Of a stretch of 39,967 nucleotides of DNA, positions 15,146 to 22,909 are shown piece by piece. The notes beneath the pieces are model-generated. The model saw nothing but the letters and a program-made list of their open reading frames with translations. It searched no databases and had not been told where the DNA came from. Source of the DNA: DASVDK01 sp036381125 [NCBI: Thermodesulfobacteriota bacterium] (lineage in GTDB: Bacteria > DASVDK01); contig DASVDK010000090.1 of NCBI GenBank assembly GCA_036381125.1, forward strand, positions 1 through 39,967. Reading direction: 5' to 3'. The position numbers were made by a program, and so were the translations under genes. Each line of letters starts with the position of its first letter. Position 1 is the first letter of the stretch.

Positions 15146-16639
15146 TCAGCGGGCGCGGAGGGCGGCGAGGAGCTTGTCGTGGATGCCGCCGAAGCCGCCG
15201 TTGCTCATGACGAGCACGACGGCGCCGGGAGGGGCCTCGGCGGCGATCGTCGCGACGATGTCGTCGACGGCCGGGATGTGGCGGGCGCGGCGGCCGCGGG
15301 CGCGGATCCGCTCCGCGACGGCGTCGGCCACGAGACGCTCGCCGGGCGCCAGGCTGGCGGCGTTGTGGACGCCGGCGATCACCACCTCGTCGGCGGCGTC
15401 GAACGCGGCCGCGTACTCGTCCTGGTGGACGGCGCGGCGCGAGGTGTTCGAGCGGGGCTCGAAGACCGCCCAGAGGGGCCGGCCGGGGTACTGCGCGCGG
15501 ACCCCCTCGGTCGTCACCCGGACGGCGGTCGGGTGGTGCGCGAAGTCGTCGAGGACCAGGACGCCGCCCGCCTCGCCGCGGACCTCCTGTCGCCGCTTGA
15601 CCCCCTCGAAGCCGGCCAGCCCGCGGCGGATCGCCTCGAACGGGACCCCGAAGCGGTGAGCGACGGCGATGGCGGCGAGCGCGTTCTCCACGTTGTGGCG
15701 CCCGGTCATCGGCAGCGCCATCCGTCCGGCCGGGCCCGAGGGGGCGACCAGGTCGAACGAGGCGCCGTCGGCGCCGAAGACGATCCGCTCGGCGCGCCAC
15801 TCGAGGTCGGCCGTCCCCTCGGCGGCGCCGTAGCGGACGATCGCGGCGCCCCTCGCGCCGGCCCGCACCGCGTCGACGGCATGGGGGAAGGACGCGCCGA
15901 CGATGAGCGTCCCCTGCGGCGCGGGGGGGACGAGCGCGGCGAAGGCGCGGAAGGCGGCCTTCACGTGGTCGAGGTCGCGGTAGATGTCGGCGTGATCGAA
16001 CTCGACGCTCGTCACCACCGCCGTGCGGGGCCGGTAATGGAGGAACTTGGGGCCCTTGTCGAAGAAGGCGGTGTCGTACTCGTCCCCCTCGACGACGAAC
16101 GCCTCGCCCCCTCCCAGCCGAAAGTTCGACGCCCAGTTGCGCGTGACGCCGCCGATGAGGAACGACGGGTCGAGGCCGCCCACGTGGAGGAGCCAGGCGA
16201 CGAGCGAGGCGGTCGTCGTCTTGCCGTGGGTCCCGGCGATCACGACCGGGTGCTTCCCGGCGAGGAAGAGCTCCCCGAAGGCGGCCGGGAAGCTCGTGAA
16301 GGGGATGCCGGAGGCGACGAGCGCGTCGGCCTCCGGGTTCCTGCGCGTGATCACGTTGCCGACGACGACCAGGTCTGGCCGGGGCGAGAGGTTCTCGGGC
16401 CGGTAGCCTTCCCTGAACGGGATGCCCCACTTCGCGAGCTGGGTGCTCATCGGCGGGTAGACGTTCTGGTCGGAGCCGGTGACCTCGTAGCCGGCCTCCT
16501 TGAGCATGCCGGCGAAGGAGCCCATGGCGGTGCCGCCCACGCCCATGACGTGGATGCGGCGGATGCCGCGCGGCAGCGGCGAGGCCGGGACGACCTCCGG
16601 GTAGGGGTTGAAGGCGGTGCCGTCGAGCGTCGGGGACAT
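15146..16639 (-). CDS. mpl: UDP-MurNAc:tripeptide ligase Mpl (peptidoglycan recycling)
   Basis: A 497-residue Mur ligase-fold protein: N-terminal dinucleotide-like 'IHVMGVGGTAMGSFAGMLK' (29-47), ATP loop 'GTHGKTT' (136-142), central 'VEGDEYDTAFFDKGPKF' and C-terminal 'LDDFAHHPTAV' with 'EPRSNTSRR'. The 'EYDTAFFDKGPKF' and 'EPRSNTSRR' motifs separate Mpl from MurC. Mpl reattaches recovered L-Ala-gamma-D-Glu-meso-DAP tripeptide to UDP-MurNAc in the cytosol. Length is slightly above the usual ~460 because of a short N-terminal extension. Downstream of ldcA and a serine hydrolase on the same strand, it completes a recycling operon. Confidence 0.95.
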   Translation of the reverse strand: MSPTLDGTAFNPYPEVVPASPLPRGIRRIHVMGVGGTAMGSFAGMLKEAGYEVTGSDQNVYPPMSTQLAKWGIPFREGYRPENLSPRPDLVVVGNVITRRNPEADALVASGIPFTSFPAAFGELFLAGKHPVVIAGTHGKTTTASLVAWLLHVGGLDPSFLIGGVTRNWASNFRLGGGEAFVVEGDEYDTAFFDKGPKFLHYRPRTAVVTSVEFDHADIYRDLDHVKAAFRAFAALVPPAPQGTLIVGASFPHAVDAVRAGARGAAIVRYGAAEGTADLEWRAERIVFGADGASFDLVAPSGPAGRMALPMTGRHNVENALAAIAVAHRFGVPFEAIRRGLAGFEGVKRRQEVRGEAGGVLVLDDFAHHPTAVRVTTEGVRAQYPGRPLWAVFEPRSNTSRRAVHQDEYAAAFDAADEVVIAGVHNAASLAPGERLVADAVAERIRARGRRARHIPAVDDIVATIAAEAPPGAVVLVMSNGGFGGIHDKLLAALRAR

Positions 16640-16658
16640 GAGCGGAGCGAGGCCCCTT

Positions 16659-17747
16659 CTACCGGGCGGGCTCGTCGAACGCCGCCGCGACGAGGTCGTG
16701 GAAGCGGGGACGGAACGCCTGGATGCGCCGGTTCTCCCGCGTCGGGTGGACGCGGTTCGTCAGGAGGACGGCCACGAGGCGTCGGCCCGGGTCGATCCAC
16801 ATGGAGGTGCCCGAATAGCCGAGGTGCCCGATCGAGTCAAGGGCGAAACGCGTCCCGGCGGCGGAGGCGCCCTCGGTCGGCGTGTCCCAGCCGAGCGTGC
16901 GCGTCGTCACCCGCGCCCCCTGCCGGCGGAAGGTCTCCTCCACGAGCCGGTGCGGGATCGGTCCCGGCTCGCCCTCGCGAAGGGCGAGCCAGCGCGCGCA
17001 GAAGCGGTACACGTCGCGTCCGGTGGCGAAGAGGCCGGCGTGGCCGGCGACGCCGCCCATCGCCCACGCCGTGTCGTCGTGCACCTCCCCTTCGAGGACC
17101 CCTCCCCGCCAGGCGGAGTCCTCCGTCGCCGCCACGGAGGCGCCGGGCGGCCAGGGGGCGCGCTCGCCGATCGGCGCGAAGCCGGTCTCGACGAGCCCGA
17201 AGGGGCCGCGGACGTACCGCTCGAAGAGCGCGTCGAGCCGCGCCTCCCCGACGCGCTCGAGCACCGCGCCGAGCGTGATGAACCCGAGGTCGCTGTAGAC
17301 GGCGCGCGTGCCGGGCGGCGCCTCGAGCGGGGTCTCGTCGACCAGCTCCGCGGCCGCGCGCCTCGCGTCGGGCCGGCCGCGAAGCCGCTCGTGCAGCGGC
17401 AGCCAGGCCGGCAGCCCGCTCGCATGGGCGAGGAGGTGGCGGACCGTGACGCCGGGGTGCGCGAAGCTCGGCCGGTATCGGGTCACCGGCGCGTCGAGGT
17501 CGAGCCGTCCCTCGGCGGCCAGCGCCAGCGCGACCGTGGTCGTGGCGATCGGTTTCGAGAGGGAGGCGAGGTCGAACCAGGTGGCCGACGTGACCGGTTC
17601 GCCGGGGGCCGGCAGGAGGCGGGTGACCCCGGCGGCCGCCTCGAGGAGCACCCGGTCGCCGCGGCCGACGACCGCCACGGCGCCGGGAAAGGTCCCGTCG
17701 GCCACCCCCTCGGCGAGGAGGGCACGGACGGCGTCCCAGCCGCTCAT
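16659..17747 (-). CDS. Serine hydrolase of the beta-lactamase/penicillin-binding (class C-like) family
   Basis: The 362-residue protein carries the three motifs of the fold: S62-L-S-K65 in 'DLASLSKPIATT', Y151-S-D in 'RAVYSDLGF', and a final 'IGHLGYSGTSMWIDP' in place of the KTG box. No clear signal peptide is seen, so it is predicted cytosolic, unlike resistance beta-lactamases. Family members act as D-Ala carboxypeptidases, esterases or amidases. Its place one base after ldcA and 19 bases before mpl suggests a role in processing recycled muropeptides. ATG 17747 is used; the frame continues upstream only as shadow of ldcA. Confidence 0.85.
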   Translation of the reverse strand: MSGWDAVRALLAEGVADGTFPGAVAVVGRGDRVLLEAAAGVTRLLPAPGEPVTSATWFDLASLSKPIATTTVALALAAEGRLDLDAPVTRYRPSFAHPGVTVRHLLAHASGLPAWLPLHERLRGRPDARRAAAELVDETPLEAPPGTRAVYSDLGFITLGAVLERVGEARLDALFERYVRGPFGLVETGFAPIGERAPWPPGASVAATEDSAWRGGVLEGEVHDDTAWAMGGVAGHAGLFATGRDVYRFCARWLALREGEPGPIPHRLVEETFRRQGARVTTRTLGWDTPTEGASAAGTRFALDSIGHLGYSGTSMWIDPGRRLVAVLLTNRVHPTRENRRIQAFRPRFHDLVAAAFDEPAR

Positions 17748-17748
17748 C

Positions 17749-18690
17749 TCACGCGACCGCGCCTTCCAGGCAGACGAGGCGGCGACGATCGGCGTCGATC
17801 TCGACCATGGCGCCGAGCGGAAGGGCGAGGTTGCGCCGGAGGTGCCCGGCGGGGAAGTCGTAGAGCACCGGCACGCCGACGATACCGAGCACCTCCTGGA
17901 CGACGCGCCGGATCGACGCCCGCTCGCCGGCCGCCGCCCGCTCGAAGGCGCCGACGACCACGCCGCGGACCTCGTCGAGCGCGCCGGTGAGGCCGAGCTG
18001 CACGAGCATCCGGTCGATGCGATACGCCGGCTCGTCGACGTCCTCGAGGAGGAGGATCGCGCCGCGGGTGTCGATCTGCCAGGGCGTGCCGATGAGGCTC
18101 GTGACGAGCGCGAGGCAGCCGCCGACGAGGATGCCGCGCGCCCGGCCTCGCCCGAGCGCGCGCACCGAAGGTCCGGTGACGGCGCCCGCGGGCCGGGGGT
18201 CGGTGAGCATCCGCCAGAGCGAGTCGAGCGCGACGCGCGCGGGGCCCGGCCGCGCGCCGAGCATGGCGCCGTGGATGGAGACGAGCCCCGCCTTCGCGGC
18301 CAGCGCGTGGAGCGCCGTGATGTCGCTGAAGCCGACGAGCGGCTTCGGGTAGCGCCTGAGGAGGCCGGCGTCGAGGGCGGGGAGGATGCGCGTGGCGCCG
18401 TAGCCGCCGCGCAGGCAGAGGACGGCGTCGATCGCCGGGTTTCGGAACGCGTCCTCGAACTCGCGGGCGCGCCTGGCGTCGTCGCCGGCGAGGTACCGGT
18501 CCCGGGCGAGCACCGAGGCGTCGACCGCCGCACGGAACCCCCGGCGCCGCACCTCGCGCTCGGCCGCCGCAAGCCCTTCGGGATGCACCGGCCCCGACGG
18601 CGCGACGAGCGCGACCGTCCCTCCGGGACGCAGGCGGGGCGGGCGCACGCGCCGCTGCCCGCGGGTGGACGGTCGTCGTCGGACGGTCAT
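17749..18690 (-). CDS. ldcA: LD-carboxypeptidase (peptidase family S66)
   Basis: A 313-residue protein with the S66 Ser-Glu-His triad: S122 in 'PLVGFSDITALH', E216 in 'AILLLEDVDEPAY' and H283 in 'DFPAGHLRRN', plus 'LRGGYGATRILPAL'. LdcA removes the terminal D-Ala from L-Ala-D-Glu-DAP-D-Ala tetrapeptide so that Mpl can reuse the tripeptide. No signal peptide: cytosolic. It is the first gene of the ldcA-serine hydrolase-mpl run. MccF-type self-immunity peptidases share the fold, but the operon favours recycling. Confidence 0.92.
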   Translation of the reverse strand: MTVRRRPSTRGQRRVRPPRLRPGGTVALVAPSGPVHPEGLAAAEREVRRRGFRAAVDASVLARDRYLAGDDARRAREFEDAFRNPAIDAVLCLRGGYGATRILPALDAGLLRRYPKPLVGFSDITALHALAAKAGLVSIHGAMLGARPGPARVALDSLWRMLTDPRPAGAVTGPSVRALGRGRARGILVGGCLALVTSLIGTPWQIDTRGAILLLEDVDEPAYRIDRMLVQLGLTGALDEVRGVVVGAFERAAAGERASIRRVVQEVLGIVGVPVLYDFPAGHLRRNLALPLGAMVEIDADRRRLVCLEGAVA

Positions 18691-18762
18691 AGGCGCGCGA
18701 CTCTACACCACGACCGCCGTCGGCGCAAGACGGCCGTCGCCCGCTTCGAGCCGGTGACTCCC

Positions 18763-19698
18763 TCACCCTCGCCCGGTCAAGAACCGCTCGACCTCGGCGC
18801 GAGTCGGGATCCCGGCGCGCCCGCCGAGCTGGCGGCACTTGAGGGCCGCGGCCGCGTTGGCAAAGCGGAGCGACTCGGCCACCGCCTCGGGAGCGGGCGT
18901 CCGCCCGGCGTCGCGGTCGAGCATGGCCAGGAGGAAGGCGCCGTGGAAGACGTCGCCCGCGCCGGTCGTGTCGACGACCGGCACGTCGAAGCCGGGGACC
19001 TCGACGTGGCGGCCGGCCACGAAGGCGCGCGCCCCCTCCCGCCCGAGCGTCTGCACGACGACGGGCGGTCCGAGGTCGGCCAGGGCCTCGAGCGCCGCGC
19101 GGTCGTCGGCGCGGCCGGTGAAGGCTCGCGGGAACCCGTGGGCCGCGACGAGGTAGTCCACGAGAGGCACGAGCGCGTCCACCCCCGCCCTGATCCGCTC
19201 GGCGTCGAGCGAGACGAGCGTCCCCGTCCGGCGAGCGTGATGCGCCGCGGCCGCGGCCCCGTCGACCTCGTGCGTGGCGAGGTGGACGGCGCGCGCGTCG
19301 GCGACCGCCGACTCGGGCACGTCCGACGGCGCCAGGACGACGCGCGGGTCCTTGCGCGAGAGGACCGTGCGGCGTCCCGAGTCGGCCTCGACCACCACCA
19401 CCGAGAAGACCGAGGCCATCCCCGGCACGACGAGGGCGCGGGAGCAGTCCACCCCCTCGCGCACCAGCGCCTCGCGCGCGGCCTCCCCGACGTCGTCGTC
19501 GCCGAACTTGCCGATGAAGGCGGCGCGGCCGCCGAGCCGGGCCACGGCGGCGAGGGCCGTGCCCACCTGCCCCCCGCCCTGTCGGCTCATGGCGAGCACC
19601 GGCACCTTGGTGTCGGGCTCCGGGAACCGCTCGACCAGGCAGAGCAGGTCGAGCGCGGCGTACCCGACCCCGAGGACGTCCACGGACCGTGACGCCAT
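18763..19698 (-). CDS. PfkB-family carbohydrate/nucleoside kinase
   Basis: A 311-residue ribokinase-fold protein with the N-terminal substrate motif 'RQGGGQVGTALAAVARLGG' (39-57) and the C-terminal signature 'DTTGAGD' (243-249) with catalytic base D249, then 'FHGAFLLAML'. It transfers phosphate from ATP to a sugar, nucleoside or sugar-like alcohol; substrate not readable. Start at ATG 19698, 3 bases after the stop of the small protein gene upstream. A 72-base gap separates it from ldcA. Confidence 0.88.
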   Translation of the reverse strand: MASRSVDVLGVGYAALDLLCLVERFPEPDTKVPVLAMSRQGGGQVGTALAAVARLGGRAAFIGKFGDDDVGEAAREALVREGVDCSRALVVPGMASVFSVVVVEADSGRRTVLSRKDPRVVLAPSDVPESAVADARAVHLATHEVDGAAAAAHHARRTGTLVSLDAERIRAGVDALVPLVDYLVAAHGFPRAFTGRADDRAALEALADLGPPVVVQTLGREGARAFVAGRHVEVPGFDVPVVDTTGAGDVFHGAFLLAMLDRDAGRTPAPEAVAESLRFANAAAALKCRQLGGRAGIPTRAEVERFLTGRG

Positions 19699-19701
19699 CG
19701 G

Positions 19702-19995
19702 TCACACGGCCATGGGATCGGCCGGATCGGCCACGGTCGCGGTCAGCTCGGGCGTGCGCTTCATGAGCCACTCGACCGAGTCGGTTGGCCAGGCCACGGT
19801 CGTCTTCCCGTGATGGTCGGCATACGTGAAACGCAGCTTCGCCCCGGCCGGCACCGCGCCGCCGGCTCGCTCCCGGACGCGGGCGGCGAGGGCGTCGAGA
19901 CGCTCCCCCAGGATCTCCGCGTAGCGGACCTCGACGTCGACGCCGAAGGCCGGGGCGACGACCCGGAGGACGCGCCGCGAGGTGTCCGTCGTCAT
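19702..19995 (-). CDS. Small protein of unknown function (97 aa)
   Basis: The ORF starts at ATG 19995, which overlaps the stop of the AlkA-type glycosylase gene (ATGA), and ends 3 bases before the PfkB kinase. The protein has a strand-rich first half ('RRVLRVVAPAFGVDVEVRYA'), a short helix with 'ERLDALAARVRERAGG', then 'AKLRFTYADHHGKTTVAWPT' and a C-terminal helix 'VEWLMKRTPEL'. I do not recognise a family; there are no cysteines, membrane segments or signal peptide. Tight coupling on both sides is the main evidence that it is real. Confidence 0.6.
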   Translation of the reverse strand: MTTDTSRRVLRVVAPAFGVDVEVRYAEILGERLDALAARVRERAGGAVPAGAKLRFTYADHHGKTTVAWPTDSVEWLMKRTPELTATVADPADPMAV

Positions 19996-20972
19996 CTCGT
20001 CCTCCGCCACGGCCCGAGCTTGAGGCGCGCCGCCGTGATGAGGTAGAGGAGCGCCGTGCTGCGATACGGGCGCCAGCGGTCCATGATCGCGTTCGCCCTG
20101 GCGGCGTCGATCGGCCCCGGCTCGCCCGTCGCCTGCGCGACCAGCTTGCGCAGCCCCACGTCGTCGGCGGGGAACACGTCCGGCCGGCCGAGCCCCCGGA
20201 TGAGGTACCACTCTGCCGTCCACCGCCCGATGCCGCGCAGCGCCGTGAGCCGCTCGACCACCGCCTCATCCGGCAGCCGATCGAGGGCGGCGAGGTCGAG
20301 CCGGCCGCCGGCAAGGCAGCGCGCGAGTTCAATGATATACTCCGCCTTGCGCCAGCTGTACTGCAGGGCGACCAGCTGGTCCGGCGTGGCGGCCGCGAGC
20401 CGATCGGGGGTGGGGAAGGCCGTGAAGGTTTCCGCGCCCACGGCCAGGGTGCGCCCGAACGCACGGGTGAGCCGCGCGCGGATCGTGTAGGCGAACGCGA
20501 GGGTCACCTGCTGGGCCGTGATGGACGTGACCAGCGTCTCGAACCCCGTGGGCCAGCGCGCCTGACGCAGGCCCGAAAGCGGGGCGAGGAGCGGGCCCAG
20601 GATGGGGTCGGTCGCGAACGCCCGGCGGGCAGGCTCCAGCCGGTCGTCGACCCCGAGCATGGCCCGCACCCGGTCGCGCAGCGCGGGGTCGGGGGGACCA
20701 GGCAGGCCGTCGTCGGCCGCCTCGTAGAGGAGGGCCTCGACCTCGAGGGCCGGCGCGGCGGCACGCCCCGTCTGGCGCACGGCGACGAGCGCGAGACGCG
20801 TGCCGTCGTCGAGGAGACGCCGATAGGTGACGCCGTCGAACCGATCGGCCGCCTCGACCGGGAAACGGACATAGAACCCCGCGGTGAGGCCGAGGTCGTA
20901 CGGCGCCCGCGGGCGGATCTCGAATCGCACGCTTCGCCGCGGCTTGCGGCTGGCGGCCAGGGGGTCAGGCAT
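19992..20972 (-). CDS. DNA-3-methyladenine glycosylase II (AlkA-type, HhH-GPD)
   Basis: A 326-residue protein. The helix-hairpin-helix is in 'LTALRGIGRWTAEWYLIRGL' and the catalytic aspartate in 'FPADDVGLRKLV', with the lead-in 'ETLVTSITAQQVTLAFA' typical of the HhH-GPD fold. An N-terminal AlkA-like domain begins at 'FEIRPRAPYDLGLTAGFYVR'. It excises alkylated bases from DNA. ATG 20972 shares bases with the ATG of the divergent metallopeptidase gene; GTG 20930 ('VRFEIRPRAPYDL') is the alternative and would keep the whole domain. Neither start has a strong ribosome site. A second alkylation-repair type protein (ATL) is encoded 1 kb away. Confidence 0.85.
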   Translation of the reverse strand: MPDPLAASRKPRRSVRFEIRPRAPYDLGLTAGFYVRFPVEAADRFDGVTYRRLLDDGTRLALVAVRQTGRAAAPALEVEALLYEAADDGLPGPPDPALRDRVRAMLGVDDRLEPARRAFATDPILGPLLAPLSGLRQARWPTGFETLVTSITAQQVTLAFAYTIRARLTRAFGRTLAVGAETFTAFPTPDRLAAATPDQLVALQYSWRKAEYIIELARCLAGGRLDLAALDRLPDEAVVERLTALRGIGRWTAEWYLIRGLGRPDVFPADDVGLRKLVAQATGEPGPIDAARANAIMDRWRPYRSTALLYLITAARLKLGPWRRTR

Positions 20973-21546
20973 GGATCGGCGGTCGTTCGAGGCGGTGGTG
21001 GAGGAGGCATTGGCTCGCCTGCCCGAGGAGTTCCAGGCGCGGCTCGACAACGTGGCGGTCCTGGTCGAGGACCGTCCCTCGCGCGAGTTGCTGAAGAGCA
21101 TGGGCCTGCCGCCGCAAGAGACCCTGCTCGGCGTCTACCAGGGCACGCCGCTGCCGCAGCGCGGGCCCACGACGTACGGCAACGTGTTGCCCGACCGCAT
21201 CGTCCTCTTCCAGGAGCCGATCGAGGAGATGGGGGGCGGTCTCCAGGCGATCAAACGCCGGATCGCCGACACGGTGGTGCACGAGATCGGACACTACTTC
21301 GGGCTCTCCGACGACCAGATGGACGACGCCGAGGACGAGCTCGACGCCACGTTCGGCCCCGACCCGGCGGCGCAGTCCGCACGCCGCGACGAGGACGACG
21401 ACGACGACCTCGACGACGAGGACCTCGACGACGAGGACGAGGACCTCGACGACGAGGACCTCGACGAGGACGACGAGGATCTCGACGACGAGGACCTCGA
21501 CGAGGAGGACGACGAGGAACCGGTCCCGCCGCGCCGCCGCCGGTAG
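20971..21546 (+). CDS. Zincin-type metallopeptidase family protein with long acidic tail
   Basis: A 191-residue protein. Residues 1-130 match the minimal zincin family once called DUF1025: 'DRRSFEAVVEEALARLPEEF', 'NVAVLVEDRPS', 'GVYQGTPL', 'LPDRIVLFQEP' and the zinc motif H104-E-I-G-H108 followed by 'YFGLSDDQM'. Residues 140-183 are almost only D, E and L in a repeated 'DLDDED' pattern, unusual for this family, which normally ends soon after the zinc site. The tail may bind cations or a basic partner. AGGGGG lies 6 bases before the ATG. The tail-coding DNA is also translated in antisense by the ATL gene. Confidence 0.85.
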   Translation: MDRRSFEAVVEEALARLPEEFQARLDNVAVLVEDRPSRELLKSMGLPPQETLLGVYQGTPLPQRGPTTYGNVLPDRIVLFQEPIEEMGGGLQAIKRRIADTVVHEIGHYFGLSDDQMDDAEDELDATFGPDPAAQSARRDEDDDDDLDDEDLDDEDEDLDDEDLDEDDEDLDDEDLDEEDDEEPVPPRRRR

Positions 21547-21974
21547 CCGGGCGGCGGACCGAGCACGCGGGCGCCGCGCGGCCGCCACCCGTGGCGCTCG
21601 AGGTCGATGCGCCCGTCGGGGCCGGCGACCACCCCCTCCTCGGCCAGGAGCGCCCGCTGCCGCGCGGCGGCGTCCCACCCCGCCAGGGCCGCGACGCGCG
21701 GGCTTATCCCGCCCGCGCCGTTGACCACCCGCTGCCAGGGAAGATCGAGATCGTCCGGCAGGTGCCGCAGGATCGACCCGACGGCGCGCGCGGCGCCCGG
21801 ACGACCGGCGAGCGCTGCGACCTGCCCGTAGGTTACCACCCGGCCGAACGGCACGCGCGCGACGATCGCGAGTACCTGCGCGCCGAAGGCCGAGCGCGCG
21901 CGCCCGCCGAACGCCGCCGCGCCGGGCCCGGCGTCCCGCGGCGGCTCCGTCGGCGCCTCCGCCGGCCGGCTCAC
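21294..21974 (-). CDS. Alkyltransferase-like (ATL) protein with Ser/Arg-rich antisense tail
   Basis: GTG 21974 overlaps the upstream stop (GTGA). Residues ~28-130 form the MGMT DNA-binding domain: 'VLAIVARVPFGRVVTYGQVA', 'GRPGAARAVGSILRHL', then 'DLPWQRVVNGAGGISPR', where W80 replaces the alkyl-acceptor cysteine of PCHR. This is the mark of ATL proteins, which bind O6-alkylguanine and recruit nucleotide excision repair. ATLs end near here (about 100-110 residues), but the frame stays open for a further ~95 codons to a stop at 21294, giving a tail of Ser runs with Arg that is antisense to the acidic tail of the convergent metallopeptidase gene. Confidence 0.75.
   Translation of the reverse strand: MSRPAEAPTEPPRDAGPGAAAFGGRARSAFGAQVLAIVARVPFGRVVTYGQVAALAGRPGAARAVGSILRHLPDDLDLPWQRVVNGAGGISPRVAALAGWDAAARQRALLAEEGVVAGPDGRIDLERHGWRPRGARVLGPPPGYRRRRGGTGSSSSSSSRSSSSRSSSSSSRSSSSRSSSSSSRSSSSRSSSSSSSRRADCAAGSGPNVASSSSSASSIWSSESPK
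21388..21519 (+). repeat. Degenerate GAC/GAG repeat encoding the acidic tail
   Basis: Units such as GACCTCGACGACGAG recur with small changes over about 130 bases. On the plus strand they encode the D/E/L tail; on the minus strand, in the frame of the ATL gene, they encode runs of Ser broken by Arg. Such repeats can change length by slippage. Confidence 0.85.
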
Positions 21975-22909
21975 ACGGGGAACGGCGACCGCTCCACCGC
22001 CTCGCCCCCCTCCTCGGAGAGACCGTAGCGGGCGAGGGCCATCATGAAGACGAGCGCCGGCAGGCGGCGCCGGAGGTCCTTCACGAAGCGCGCGATGTCG
22101 GTCGTCTGCGCGGGCGACAGGCCGAGCTGTGCGGCGGCGGCCGGACCGACCGTGAAGCGGAAGGGGAGCCGGCGAGCCGCCTCCTCGGCCATGTCGCCGA
22201 GCCGGCCGACGCCGGGCCGGGCGGTGTGGGGCCTGGCCGTGGTCCAGACGATCTCGAGGAAGTCGGGCCAGCGGCTGATCGCCCGCAGGTCGTCGGTCAC
22301 GGCCGGCAGCGCGAGCGTCGCGACGATGTCGTTCCACAGCCGGAGGATCCGGCCGGGCGCCTCCCCGTCGCCGAGCGCGGGCAGGTCGGACACCTCTTCG
22401 GGCACCCCGGAGGGGATCGCCTCGCGCTCGACCGGCAGGAGGTCGGCCGCCCCCCCGACCGGCTCGTTGTCGAGCGCGAGGTCGAACGCCGTGGCGGCGA
22501 GGAGGATCTTGGGGTCGGCGTAGCAGGCGACGTTGGCGGCGCGGACGATCTCGTCCACCACGCTGGTCGAGAGGGCGCGCCGCCTGAGCGCCTCCCGGAA
22601 GGCGCCGGGCTCCACCGCCCCCGCCTGCGCCGCCTCGCGGACCGCCGCCGCGCGGATGATGTCGGACTGCGCCTCGAAGGCCCTGGTGAGGACGTTGGGC
22701 TTCAGCTCCCGCCAGGCCCGCTCGAGGTAGGCGGGGGCGACCGACCAGAGGCGACGGACGAGCAGCGGCACGAACGGGGTGCGGAAGGCGCTGCGCACGT
22801 CCTCGAAGAGGAGCCGCTGCGCCTCGGCCGCCTCGGCCTGCTCCCCGCGCTGGCGGCGCCGGGTCTCGGCGTCGACGGCGGGCGTGCGGTCGCGCGCCGG
22901 ATCAGGCAC
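21971..22909 (-). CDS. DehI-like (halocarboxylic acid dehalogenase family) protein
   Basis: A 312-residue helical protein with two related halves. The first has 'FRTPFVPLLVRRLWSVAPAY' and then 'LERAWRELKPN'; the second has 'LWNDIVATLALPAVTDDLRA', then 'ISRWPDFLEIVWTTARPH'. This internal duplication and the 'P.YLE.AW..LRP' pattern recall DehI-type group I 2-haloacid dehalogenases, which use a direct water attack. Many environmental homologues are annotated this way without proof of activity, so the reaction is uncertain. GTG 22909 overlaps the end of the GGDEF gene by 8 bases, and its stop overlaps the ATL start, so the three genes form a coupled set. Confidence 0.55.
   Translation of the reverse strand: MPDPARDRTPAVDAETRRRQRGEQAEAAEAQRLLFEDVRSAFRTPFVPLLVRRLWSVAPAYLERAWRELKPNVLTRAFEAQSDIIRAAAVREAAQAGAVEPGAFREALRRRALSTSVVDEIVRAANVACYADPKILLAATAFDLALDNEPVGGAADLLPVEREAIPSGVPEEVSDLPALGDGEAPGRILRLWNDIVATLALPAVTDDLRAISRWPDFLEIVWTTARPHTARPGVGRLGDMAEEAARRLPFRFTVGPAAAAQLGLSPAQTTDIARFVKDLRRRLPALVFMMALARYGLSEEGGEAVERSPFPV

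Noticed and set aside
21388-21519. CRISPR-like array
   Set aside because: The repeats are 3-18 bases, contiguous and coding (acidic tail), with no spacers.
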